From Cheilinus undulatus (taxonomy: Eukaryota > Chordata > Actinopteri > Labriformes > Labridae), in assembly GCF_018320785.1 (NCBI RefSeq), contig NC_054867.1, positions 54,353,776 to 54,417,775 on the forward strand: a DNA stretch of 64,000 nucleotides, written 5' to 3'. The notes under the pieces are model-generated. The model saw only the letters and a program-made list of their open reading frames with translations. It had not been told where the DNA came from and did no database searches. The position numbers and the translations under genes were made by a program. Of the stretch, positions 21,086-33,900 are shown one piece after another; the first letter of the stretch is position 1; each line of letters opens with the position of its first letter.

Positions 21086-23265
21086 GTACACTTTGCATCA
21101 CTGTAATTACGTGACGTTTGTGCTATTGGAAATCTTCAAATGTTTTCTTAAAGCTGAGAAGTTCTGCTTCACAGCAAACATGTAGCTATTGCAGTAACTT
21201 CACCTTTTCTGACTTAAACTCTAAAAATCAAATTCCCTTTTTCTTTCATTTTAAACTATTTAAATTCTTTTAAATAAGTATTCTGTAAATATGGATGGCA
21301 TCTTACTGACAGGACATTTTTCTGGGCCTTTTATAATTAAAGATGAAAAAGAGTCCACACAGACACTTTGAGACTTAGGTGTTAAGGGGTTGAGGAGATT
21401 GCGTCTCAGGTGTTGCCAACTTATTTGGGTGGTATAAGTGAGTTTTTAGGACTGAGATCACCTCCTGTGACTAGAGCGTCGATGACTGTGGCAGTCTGAT
21501 ACCATCCGAGCTAAGGGGGAGCTGATGTGTTCGCAGGGAGTACTGACACTCTGAGGCGGCTCTTTTTAGATTATTTATTTAGTGATGGTGGTGACAGCGT
21601 TTTTAGGTTCATGAGCTCCTCCAGCCTTCTCGCCGTGGTCACTCAGAGATCAGCCATCTTTAGCGACTCCTTGATGAAGTTTCTGATGAAACCAGCATTT
21701 TTAGAAACTCAGCAGAGATAAAACTGTCCACAAACTGCATTTCAGTAAGTCTAAGGAGAGGACAGGTTGATCTGTCGGATCAAGGGTCAGATCTACCATT
21801 GAATATTGAATATTTAAATGAGGTACACACAGACGCCAGCAGCTCCATCTGTAAACACAGAGATGGTTTTATGACTCAGGGTTATTTTACTGATTCAATC
21901 AGACATGGATCCTGCCATCTCTATGTAAATATCAGACTGAGGAACTGAGCATCCCTGCCCCCAGGATCCCAGGATTTTAAAGAACTGGATTTTAATTCCT
22001 TCGAAATGAAGTCTGTGTTTATTTTTCTATGAAGGGTGAACCTTCCTCTTCCTCTGCTGCAGTCAAATAAACTCTAAAATTCATGATGAGAATCTTAAGT
22101 CTAATCTAGCCACTGGGATTATTTCACATTTAAATCAGGAGGACCACACCAGACGATGGCTGATTAGGGACTGATGAGATTGTGGGGGCGTGGCCAGATT
22201 TCAGGGGTGGGGATCAAGTTGGTCTACTCTGAGATTTATTTTATTAAATTTTTATGTCAGAACTGAAATCACTGCACTTCTTTTGAGTCATGTAGGTTTT
22301 CTGATGGTGACAGATGTGTATCTGTCTTTTTACTGTGATTTTACGACTGAAAACTCAAAAGCTGACTCTTATTTTCAGCAACATCTTTTATGCGTTGGTC
22401 CTGGGGGGTGCATCTTTGACATGATGCCAGTAGAGGGCGCTCCGAGGAAAAAGGTTAGGGACCACAGCTTCAGAAGTCCTTCCTCCTTGAGTAATGTTCT
22501 TCTTTATACTTGCATCCAGATCATTTCAGTTGTTTGGACATACTGCTGTATCAGCTAACTCTGTAAACAAACTACCGGTTAGTTTGTGTCAGTAAACTGC
22601 GCTGTCATTGGCTAATGAGGATTGGGTCAGAGCAGGGATTGGATGAGGCTGTAAGTGCTGATTGATCGACAGATCTATCAGCTACTCATTGATCCAGGAG
22701 GCAGACTGTACAAAGCAGGCAGAGCTGTAGGTGGTAGCTATGTTTAATTTTACATACATATTCTGTCCAACCACACTGCGGGGGCCACAGTGTATACATT
22801 ACGGCCCAGACAACTCTGTAGAGCTCCCCTAAACGTCTCGTTTTAGGCTCTCAGGACAGCTGAGCTCCTCTTAGCTCCCCGTAATTCCAACTATGATTCT
22901 AACCACATAAACAGGACTAGACCTCCATCTTTGACAGGATTCACCGTCATCCTCCTCCTGGTCAGTCCATCACAGCACACAGTTTAAGTTATATTTAATA
23001 AGCTGTTTCACTGTCACAGTTGAAAACATGACTCTGGCCCTTTAAAACAGTATATTAATTTAATGCTGTTTGAAAAACAAAAAATGAGGAAAGAAAAGTT
23101 AGTTTACTTTTTTTGGCTCACAGTTTGATCTGAACTTCCTGCAAGAACCATGCTCATCTATTCTGAGACGTTAAAGGGTGAAAAGCTTATTTATTGGTTT
23201 TGGATTTCTCATTTTAAATTAAAAAAAACTGTTGACTGCAAACAGGCCTGGCCACAGAATGGTCT
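21086..23265. other. Non-coding stretch, nothing recognised
   Basis: No exon with supported splice sites and no clear transposon ends. Around 22595-22660 three ATTGG/CCAAT-type pentamers occur close together (GTCATTGGC, GGATTGGGT, GGATTGGAT), which could belong to a promoter. The missing first exon of csf1 may lie here or elsewhere upstream. Confidence 0.4.
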
Positions 23266-24300
23266 GGTTGGGGCCCCTGATAAATCCAGAGAATGGCCCC
23301 TGCTAGACCCAGAGAATGGACCTCTGATAAACCCAGAGAATGGACCCCTGATAATCCCAAAATTGACCCCTGATAAACCCAGAGAATGACCCCTGATAAA
23401 CCCAGAGAATGACCCCTGATAAACCCAGAGAATGACCCCTGAAAAAAACAGAGAATGGACCCTGATAATCCCAAAATTGACCTCTGATAAACCCAGAGAA
23501 TGGGCCCTGATAAACCCAGAACTGACCCCTGATAAACCCAGAGAATGGACCTCTGATAAACCCAGAGAATGGACCCCTGATAAACCCAGAGAATGGACCT
23601 CTGATAAACCCAGAGAATGGACCTCTGATAAACCCAGAGAATGGACCTCTGATAAACCCAGAGAATGGACCTCTGATAAACCCAGAGAATGGACCTCTGA
23701 TAAACCCAGAGAATGGGCCCTGATAAACCCAGAACTGACCCCTGATAAACCCAGAGAATGGACCTCTGATAAACCCAGAGAATGGACCTCTGATAAACCC
23801 AGAGAATGGACCTCTGATAAACCCAGAACTGACCCCTGATAAACCCAGAGAATGGACCTCTGATAAACCCAGAGAATGGCCCCTGATAAACCCAGAGAAT
23901 GGACCTCTGATAAACCCAGAGAATGGACCTCTGATAAACCCAGAGAATGGACCTCTGATAAACCCAGAGAATGGACCTCTGATAAACCCAGAGAATGGAC
24001 CTCTGATAAACCCAGAGAATGGACCTCTGATAAACCCAGAGAATGGACCTCTGATAAACCCAGAGAATGGACCTCTGATAAACCCAGAGAATGACCCCTG
24101 AAAAAAACAGAGAATTGACCCCTGATAAACCCAGAGAATGACCCCTGAAAAAAACAGAGAATGGACCCCTGATAAACCCAGAGAATGGACCCTGATAAAT
24201 CCAGAGAATGTACCCTGATAAACCCAGAACTGACCCCTGATAAACCCAGAACTGACCCCAGATAAACCCAGAGAATGGACCCTGATAAACCAGGGAGCAG
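23266..24300. repeat. 24-bp minisatellite, about 42 units
   Basis: The unit GATAAACCCAGAGAATGGAC plus CTCT or CCCT repeats; the central part (23530-24090) is almost uniform and the edges are degenerate with AAAAAACAGAG and CCCAGAACTG variants. The open frames (SDKPREWT repeated) arise because 24 is a multiple of three. Confidence 0.97.
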
Positions 24301-24339
24301 CTACCTCATGATAAAGTTAAAAGTTATTATTGTTTCTGC

Positions 24340-24620
24340 ACATTTATCCATTCTTTTTTGCTTTTAACTCATTGTTGCCACTTTGCCAACACCTTTTCAC
24401 TAGTTATTAGCCAAATTTTGAGACTCTCTTTTTGGCCTTTTTTTTTTTTTTTTGTAAAGTTTTGCTTCTATGTAACCCAACTTTTCCACTTTTTAACAGC
24501 TTTTTCCCCCTTTTTTGTCTTTCTTATTCCATTTTTGCTTCTCTGTAACTAGTTTTTACCACTCTTTCTGCCATTTTTTGCCAATTTTCAGCTATTTTGC
24601 CTTATTTTGCAAGTATTAAA
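24340..24620. repeat. TTTTGCCACTTTT-type array fragment
   Basis: Degenerate T-rich phrases (CATTGTTGCCACTTTGCC, TTGCCAATTTTCAGC) are like the interior of the element at 1123-2041. No terminal sequences are seen, so this is a fragment or an independent array. Confidence 0.5.
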
Positions 24621-26099
24621 TTAAAGTTATTTTAGTCCTTTCTACTTTCTTCTCTTGCCTCCTACCATTCATGTACATCAGCTTAGCCATGAAGTCTAAC
24701 ATTATTTTCCTAATGGTTTCGCTCAGCATGCCCAACCACATCATTAATATGATAAAAAGGCAATCCTGTTTTATTTAAAGGGTTTTACATTTTTGAAAAA
24801 AAAAAAAAAAAAAAAGAGAGAGACAGTCTGTTCTCTACTCCACCATGCAAACCTCTGCTGTGCTTCTTAGAAGAGTGCTGTAAATTTTCCTCCATTCTAA
24901 TTTTAAGACCCACCAGAATTTAATATTTATTTTGATCATTTTCTGCAGTCTCTCTCCAAATCTCAGGCTTTACCTTTATTTACTGGTAACAAACAATCAT
25001 TGGTTTAAACACCTTAGGGGCTCATGCCCCGCCCTGCTCCTCTGGATCTGTTAGACTCTGATCATGTCTGCTGTTAGTCTGAGTTTAGAGGACTCCATCA
25101 GCTGGTGTGTTATTGTGTGGCTGTATTTACTCTGTCTGTGTGTGGTTGTGTGTGTTTCTGTGGTTATTGTGTGTTGGGTGCTGTCAGCTGCTTGTTTATC
25201 CTGCACCGCTGTAGAGGAGGCGTAGTCAGAGTCTCAGATTAGATCCACTTCATGTGGCTGTCTGTAATCCTGGTGTTAGAAAGCCGACAGAGTTCTGACC
25301 TCTGGGACTACAAACACTCTCTGAGGTCGTAAATCTGTGGTCAGAGTTTAGACATGGTGGTTCCCAGTCATTCCAGTTCACAAAGACCAGGATTGTCAGC
25401 TTTGGATCAGACAGAGGACTTCTCTGAGTTTGAGTCTGACTTAAGGCAAGGTTGGAATGTTGCATAAGCTTTAATAACATTATCATCATTGAAGGCAAGG
25501 ATTGAATGTTTTATAAGCTTTGATGACATCATGACACGAGTGCTCATGTTTTTGTTGTTTTATTGTTGATGGTGGTCTGGTCCAGTGGTTCCCTAAGTGG
25601 GCTGTGGGCCACTAGGGGGGCATGGTTTCATGGCAGCTCGGGGCTTGGCAAGGCAAAGCAGCATCAGCTGATGATTTCAGCTCTGCAGAAACAGTTTCAT
25701 TAACTGTTTCCCACAGCCAAAGAAGGATCGCCAAACATATACATCATATTTATCCTACACTTGCAGGAATTACCCACGATCTAATGCGCACCATTTTCTT
25801 TCTCTTCAAAAACAAATAAATAAATAAATGAAGAGTGCAATATCAGGAGGAAGCCAGTTCCTTGAGGGTTCCATGCCCTTTAAATGTCCTTTTTCCACCA
25901 TAAATGTGTTATCATTATTTTATGGCATCTAAGTTAAGCTGGATGGGATTAGAGTGTTAAAGGAGCACATCCTACTGGGCAGGAGAGCCTTGGACACACT
26001 CCTCACTTTTACAACATCCTACCTGAGAGAGGATTCTCTGCTGTTTCCTCAAACAGGACAAAAAAATCAGAACTGGACATTTAAGATGGATCGCAAGAC
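24621..26099. other. Non-coding stretch with poly(A) run and two copies of the TGATGACATCATC repeat
   Basis: A 20-odd-base A run lies at about 24798-24817. At 25430-25540 two units of the dispersed AAGGTTGGAATGTT...AAGCTTTGATGACATCATG family occur. CCAGTGGTTCCCTAAGTGGG near 25581 resembles a hAT-type transposon end. No gene seen. Confidence 0.45.
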
Positions 26100-27640
26100 A
26101 GTGGGCCAGTTTGACAGCCAGAGCCCCAGTGGATATATCCAACAGTCAGGGATTCCAGTGGTTACATCTGACAGCAAGTGCCCTTGATGGGAATATCTGA
26201 CAGCCAGAGCCCCCAGTGGATATATCCTAACAGCCAGAGCCTCCAGTGTGTATATCCAACAGCCAGAGCCCCCAGTGTGTATATCCAACAGCCAGGGCCC
26301 CCAATGGGTACATCTGACAGCCAGGACCCCCAATGGGTATATCTGACAGCCAAGAGCCCCAGTGGGTATATCCAACAGCCAGGGCCACCGGTGGGAATAT
26401 CCAACAGCCAGGGCCCCCAGTGGGTATATCCAACAACCAGGGCCCCCAGTGGGTATATCTGACAGCCAGGGCTCCCAGTGGGTATATCCAACAGCCAGGG
26501 CCACCAAGGGGAATATCCAACAGCCAGGGCCACCAGTGGGAATATCCAACAGCCAAGGCCCCCAGGCTGTATATCCAACAACCAGGGCCCCCAGTGGGTA
26601 TATCCAACAACCAGGGCCCCCAGTGGGTATATCCAACAGCCAGGGCCCCCAGTGGGTATATCCAACAGCCAGGGCCCCCAGTGGGTACATCCGACAGCCA
26701 GGGCTCCCAGTGGGTATATCCAACAACCAGGGCCCCCAGTGGGTATATCCAACAGCCAGGGCTCCCAGTGGGTATATCCAACAGCCAGGGCATCCAGTGG
26801 GAATATCCAACAGCCAAGTCCCCCAGGGTGTATATCCAACAACCAGGGCCCCCAGTGGGTATATCCAACAGCCAGGGCCCCCAGTGGGTACATCTGACAG
26901 CCAGAGCCCCCAGCAGGTATATCTGACAGCCAGGGCCCCCAGTGGGTATATCCAACAGCCAAGGCCCCCAGGGTGTATATCCAACAACCAGGGCCCCCAG
27001 TGGGTATATCCAACAGCCAGGGCCCCCAGTGGGTATATCCAACAGCCAGGGCCCCCAGTGGGTATATCCAACAACCAGGGCTCCCAGTGGGTATATCCAA
27101 CAGCCAGGGCCACCAGGGGGAATATCCAACAGCCAGGGCCACCAGGGGGAATATCCAACAGCCAAGGCCCCCAGGGTGTATATCCAACAACCAGGGCCCC
27201 CAGTGGGTATATCCAACAACCAGGGCCCCCGGTGGGTATATCCAACAGCCAGGGCCCCCAGTGGGTACATCCGACAGCCAGGGCTCCCAGTGGCTCTATC
27301 TGCCAGCCAGGGCCCCCAGTGGGTACATCCGACAGCCAGGGCCCCCAGTGGGTACATCCGACAGCCAGGGCCCCCAGTGGGTATATCCAACAGCCAGGGC
27401 CCCCAGTGGGTATATCCAACAGCCAGGGCCCCCAGTGGGTATATCCAACAGCCAGGGCCCCCAGTGGGTACATCCAACAGCCAGGGCCCCCAGTGGGTAC
27501 ATCCAACAGCCAGGGCCTCCAGTGGGTATATCCAACAGCCAGGGCCCCCAGTGGGTACATCCAACAGCCAGGGCCCCCAGTGGGTACATCCAACAGCCAG
27601 GGCCTCCAGTGGCTATATCTGACAGCGAGAGCCCCCAGGA
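26100..27640. repeat. 29-bp minisatellite, about 53 units
   Basis: The unit GGCCCCCAGTGGGTATATCC then AACAGCCAG repeats with local variants (CATCCGACAG, CACCAGGGGGAATATCC). Because 29 is not a multiple of three, several frames on both strands stay open for long stretches by cycling through the unit; these are artefacts. It ends 190 bp before the csf1 exon at 27834. Confidence 0.97.
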
Positions 27641-27833
27641 TATGTCTCCGACTGGTTTCTATTTGTATTTAGGCTCTTCTCTTCTCATAGACTCATAGAC
27701 CTCAGACTGGTCTCTCCCCTGACTCTGATTGATCCAGTATTTTATCTCAGACTGGTTTCTTTCTGTACCTGATCCAGTATTTTATATTTCAGAGTGATCC
27801 ATATCTGTATTCAGACTCTGTCTCCTCTTCCAG

Positions 27834-27947
27834 GCTCATCAGCTGTGCTTTTGGCTCCTCCTTTGCTTCCGCCTGGCGCTGGCTGGCGTCCCCGGTCCCT
27901 GCAGACACTCCGTGACCCGGGATCATCTTCTGAGCCTCAACCGCCTG
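27834..27947 (+). CDS. csf1: csf1 exon with signal peptide and N-terminus
   Basis: Acceptor TCCTCTTCCAG, donor CTG|GTGAGC, 114 nt, phase 0 at both ends. It encodes a hydrophobic leader with [13 protein letters not shown], then [20 protein letters not shown], the start of the mature cytokine including its first cysteine. There is no ATG in frame before the upstream stop, so an earlier exon must supply the start. Confidence 0.88.
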
Positions 27948-30900
27948 GTGAGCCTTTAACCACACACCACAAAGGGGGCCAGGGTCAGTGCGTCATATTT
28001 AATATATCGTATTCATCAATGGAACCAATCAGCAGCCGATCTGAGGCTTGTAGACTAAATCAGACGTCCAATCAGCTGTTTAGTCTTTAATTTCGTCAAC
28101 TTCGTCTCCGCATACTGCAGCTGTGTGATGCCCAGGTCAGACGCCGTCTTTTTGTCTGTCACCGTGGACACAGTGTCAGAATATGTGATCACAGAGACAG
28201 AAATATGTACTGTGACCTGACAGACTACACCATGGTATCTGAACAGTCAAGAATGGAATGTTTAATAAGCTTTGATGACATCATCATCAGAGGCAAGGCT
28301 GGAATGTTTAAAAAGATTTCATGCCATCATCATTGAAGGCAGGGTTTTAATGTTTAAAAAGCTTTAATGACATCATTAAAGGCAAGGTTGGAATATTTAA
28401 AAGGTCTAATGACACCATCATCATTGAAGGCAAGGTTGGAGTATTTTGAAAGCTTTGATGACATCATCATTGAAGGCAAATTTGGAATGTTTCATAAGCT
28501 TTGATGACATCATCATCATGGAAGGCAAGGTCGCAATTTTTCAAAGGATTTGATGGCATAGTCATTGGAGGCAAGAAAGGAATTTTTTCAAAGCTCTGAC
28601 ATCATCATTGAAGGCAAGTTGGAATATTTTCAAAACTTTGATGAAATCATCATTGAAGGTAAAGTTAGAATGTTGCCCTGAAACCTTCCGTCAAAAACCA
28701 TCACATCAGTGACGACACCGAGGAGCTTCTGGTTCCATTATAGCGCAGTACTAATGAGAATGTTACATCTCTAGCATTACGTTATGTTATCGACTTGTCA
28801 ATGAAATTAAAGTTTTATATTTAGTTCTGCCTTCTTTTTAAGATTTCACTTATTAAAATAACATTGTGATGTTATTTTCATAGATGCGTCAGAGTGTCTT
28901 TGATAGGCCTGAATAGATAAAATGAATTGTAAAGCTTCTTAATTTTCTGGGAGGACCCCCAGACTCCCTCTCAGAGAAATTAACATTCCCACTTAAGAAA
29001 AGTGTGCCCCCTCAAACTTGAATACCAAAGCTGAACCTACACCTGTGTGGTTCATATTAGCTGGAACAATTGTTGCATCAAGGCACATCTTTTGGCAAAT
29101 ATTGACCCCCCCTGAAACCTCCAATATTTTAAATGCTGGCAGGTATGAGGATGTAGATATCACATCATGGCATTGTGATGTGTTGAAGGTCTGATGTTTG
29201 TTAACGTTTTTTCTCCACAGATCGATAACCAGCTGGACCACAGCTGTTTCATCATCTACCCCTTCACTGACTGTCTCCACCTGGTGAGTTTCTGCACACA
29301 CTCACTTTGTTTCTGTAATCCGGTCTGTTGGTCTGTCGGTGCTGTTGTTAACTCCTTCATGAGTTAAAAGAGACACAATTCAAATCGTAAACTGCGTTAT
29401 GCATGAAATGTACAGCTAAATAATCCTGATCAAAGATCAGACAGTTGTCAGAGGAAAGCTGAGGAGCTGTGCACAGGGAGAGGGCGCACACACATTTAGA
29501 CACTAGAGTTTAAATAATTAAGTTAAATAGAGCCATTTTTACACATAATGTGCTGAAATTAACTAAAAGTGAAACATTATTTATAACCTAGATGTGTCAA
29601 AACTTTGCTAGTAATTTCCTGCAAAGCCTCTGTTATCTTTTTGATCAGTAAAAGGAGCAGACAAAGCCACTCAGAAGATCAGAATTGCCACCCTAAATGA
29701 CAGAGAGGATTGGATCTAGGGAAACTGTTCTAATAATGATTATGGAAGTAAGAACGATGTTGGATAAATATTAACTGTCAAGGTTTGATGATGATTTTTG
29801 GCTCTCAGACTTTTATAATGTGTGTGTATGTGACAGAATGTTGGGACTGTCTCAGTGAGATCATAGCAAATGTCTCCTGGAGAACAGCATAGCAGTTAGC
29901 ATAGCAGAGTTAATGTGATTGGTCCATCCTCTCAGAACGTTAAAATGAGCTCTGGGGTTTGAAATATTTATGACCTAATGGTCGTTGTTCCAGAGTAAGG
30001 TCTGCTGTGTTGTTGTTGTTATTGTGTTGTTGTTGTTGTTTACTGATATTGTGTTTATTGTTGTTGTTCCAGAGTAAGGTCTGCTGTGTTGTTGTTGTTA
30101 TTGTGTTGTTGTTTACTGATATTGTGTTTATTGTTGTTGTTCCAGAGTAAGGTCTGCTGTGTTGTTGTTGTTATCGTGTTGTTGTTGTTGTTTACTGATA
30201 TTGTGTTTATTGTTGTTGTTCCAGAGTAAGGTCTGCTGTGTCAAAGCAGCGTTTCCTCACATCCTGGAGCTCCTGTCCTCTCACTTCCGTTATGTCCGGA
30301 CTTCAGATAACAGGAAGTACGTCAGCACGCTGGAGACCGTCATCTACCACCTCTACTCACAGGGCTGCATCCCTGAGATCAACGAGGAGGTGGAGGTGAG
30401 ACCGCACTCTAATATGGTCGACTCACCTGTCCAGGTGAGCTGAGACTAACCTCCGATTTCCACATGTAGCGGCTGAGCCGCGACCCATGGGCAAATCATA
30501 CTACTGAGTAAATCACTCGGAGATATGCTACAGGTCTATTTTCAGCAGTGGCTGCTGCCAAGCCACGTCAGTTCCAGTCAATCAGAAAGCTCCAAACAGG
30601 AAGTCAAAGCGTAGGAATACTGTACTTTCAAAGTACAACACAATGCATGGACTCCTGTTAGTAAATCATCACTGTATCAACATTAACCTTTTAACTTCCT
30701 AATGTACTCATCCATTGCTTCATTGTGCAGTGCTCTAGATACGCAGTGTGTGAGGTCACTCACCTTTGGTTGGAGCGGGAGCGTGGCGCTGTGGAGCGTG
30801 GCGTAACCGTTGTATGTGGAAATTGGGGGTAAAGTTGCTGAGTTCAGACACCAAATGATGAACACAACCATTACCTAGGAAGGCCAGCTGACCTCAACAT

Positions 30901-33900
30901 TTGTCCTCCACATCATGGTTCTGATGGAGAACAGTCTGGTGTATGTGCATGGTCTGATGGAGTAGGAGGAGCTATCTGATGGAGTAGGAGAGGCTATCTG
31001 ATAGAGTAGGAGAAGCTAACTGATGGAGTAGGAGGGGCTATCTGATGGAGTGGGAGAGGCTATCTGATAGAGTAGGAGAAGCTAACTGATGGAGTAGGAG
31101 GGGCTATCTGGTAAAGTGGGAGGAGCTATCTGATGGAGTGGGAGGGGCTATCTGATAGAGTAGGAGGAGCAGTGGATGTAGCTGGTTTGAAGGACAGAAT
31201 GTTATAGCCTTTGATGACATCATCTTTATAAAGAAAAAATCTATAAAGGATGACATCATCAAAGACAGTGGATGGAATGTTGGTGAAGCTGGGGATGTTG
31301 TGGGGGCTTTTCCTTCCATCTTTCCCCAAATAGTCTCATATTTGACAAAAAAAATTTAAGTGAGTGTTCCTCACTTGAATATATTTTTGTCTGGTGTCTT
31401 GTGGACCAAATGTAAAGAGCGTGGCTCATGAAAAAAGAATGTTTCTATCCTTCATTAAACATTCTGATTGGATTGTCAGATATCAGTAAAAATAGCTAAA
31501 ATCAATTTAAAAGTATTTTCTAAGGAATAAAAACAATCCACTGGTTGGTTGATTAAATGATCAGTTTGTTTGGTGGTAGATGATTAAATTTATTTATTTG
31601 GTTGATGAATTTGCGGGTTAGTTAATCACTTGGTTGTTTTTAGATTATTGGTTTATTTTGTTATTGGTTGGTAACCAGACTGACTGGTGGATTTATAGTT
31701 CATTTATTCTGAGATTGGCTTGTTGATAGATTATTTAATTGGTTGGATTATTTGTTTTTTGTGTTTTGTTTTGTTTTTGGTTTTTGGTTGGTTGACTGGG
31801 TCTAAGATTATTTGAATGGCTGGTTAGTACGACATTTGATGGGTCAGTTGGTAGTTTATTTGATGGGTTGGTTGGTAGATAAGTTGATGGTTGGTAGATT
31901 AGTTGATCAATTGGTTAGTAGATTAGTTGATAGGTTGGTTGGTAGATTAGTTGATGGGTTTGTTGGTAGACTGTTTGATCAATTCATCACTAGATTATTT
32001 GATTGGATGGTTGGTAGATTATTTGATCTGTTGGCTGGTTAGTAGAATATTTGATAGGTTGGTTGGTAGATTAGTTGATAGGTTGGTTGGTAGAATATTT
32101 GATAGTTTGGTTGGTAGATTAGTTGATAGGTTGGTTGGTAGAATATTTGATAGTTTGGTTGGTAGATTAGTTGATAGGTTGGTTGGTAGAATATTTGATA
32201 GGTTGGTTGGTAGATTAGTTGATAGGTTGGTTGGTAGTGTTGTGTGCGTGCGTGGTGGATGAACCCAGATGCGGAGTCGGGAGCAGTTTTAAGAGATTTA
32301 TTGTGCACAGGAAAAAGGGGGGGAATCCAAGTGTCCGGAGAGTGAGGGGAAATCTTTGTGGGTGAGAGTGCTGGAGCCGAGCTGCTGGTGAGCGGAGAGT
32401 GAGGCACTGGAAAAGAGGAGAGACACGTTAGTAGAAAAAACCACAGGTAAGTACTGGAATTAATCAAAGAATCACGAGAAATACTGAGCCGAGCGCTGGA
32501 GCTTTACCACGGGGAGTAAAGAGCGAAACTCTGGCACTGCAGAGAGTTTCCAGGCGTCTCTTGAAGGTGAGTAGTGATGAGTGATTAATCGCAGGTGTGA
32601 GAACTCTCCGCAGCGCCATGGGGGGATGGTGAACCTCAGGGAAAGCAGTGACAAGTTACCAGCAACAAGGCCGGTTCCCGGAAACTGGAAACCGGAAGTC
32701 CATATCAATAAAATGAACTTTCAAAGTAACCATGACAGTACCCCTCTCCTAACGGACGCCTCCTGGCATCCTACCAGGCTTACCCGGGTTGGCCGCGTAA
32801 AAATCGCAGAGAAGGCTGTCATCCAGAATCAGGCCCCGCGAAATCCAGGAGCGCTCCTCCGGTCCATAACCCTCCCAATCCACCAGGTATTGGAAGCCGC
32901 GTCCTCGCGGTCGAACGTCCAAAATCTTGGAGACTGTGTACGCTGGGTGATCATCGATGATCCGGGGGGGTGGAAGGGCGACGGCAGGTGGGCTGAGGTC
33001 ACTGGAAGTCACCGGTTTCAATAGGGACACATGGAAAGTGGGGTGTATCTTCATTGACTCTGGAAGCCTGAAGGTGACTGCAGACGGATTAATCACCTTC
33101 ACAACTTCGAAAGGACCCACAAAACGAGGAGAGAGCTTACGTGACTCCACATCAAGGGGTAGGTCCCGGGATGACAGCCAGACTCTTTGCCCCACCTGAT
33201 ACGCCGGAGCGGGGGAGCGATGCATATCGGCCATCCTCTTGTTCCTCTCTGCTGTGCGTGTCAGCGCAGCCCTGGCTGTCCTCCATACCTCCCTCATCCT
33301 CCGGAGATGTTGCTGCACCGAAGTGACGGCCACAGATTGCTCCTGCTCAGGAAACAGGGGAGGTTGAAAGCCGAAGCAACACATGAAGGGGGACATACCT
33401 GTGGCCGAGGAGGTGAGGGAGTTATGTGCATATTCCACCCAGGGGAGGTGTGTGCTCCAGGAGACGGGGTGGTGCGCAGCGACGCAGCACAGAGTGGTCT
33501 CCAACCCCTGGTTCGCCCGCTCCGTCTGGCCGTTGGTCTGGGGGTGATATCCGGAGGGCAGACTGGCTGTTGCGCCCAACTCTCTGCAAAACTCTTTCCA
33601 AACTTGAGAAGTAAACTGGGGTCCATGGTCTGACACAATGTCACAAGGGAGTCCATGTAATCTGAAGACATGTAACACTAGAAGCTGAGCGGTCTCGAGG
33701 GCTGAGGGGAGTTTGGGTAAAGGTACATAATGCACACACTTAGAAAATCTGTCCACGATGGTAAGAATGACTGTGTTACCTTCTGATGGAGGAAGGCCGG
33801 TGACAAAATCCAGAGCTATGTGTGACCAGGGGCGTTGGGGAGTAGGGAGAGGGCGCAACAAACCAGCAGGGGGACGATGGGAGGATTTACCCCTGGCACA

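Noticed and set aside
20124-21101. Glycine/tryptophan-rich protein of 325 codons on the minus strand
   Set aside because: Product of a 42-bp minisatellite; start and stop fall in degenerate units.
26067-27698. Several long overlapping frames on both strands
   Set aside because: All cycle through a 29-bp unit lacking stops; no gene.
31812-32262. Repeated [14 protein letters not shown]-type protein
   Set aside because: Translation of the TTGGTTGGTAGATTAG minisatellite, cut by the LTR insertion.
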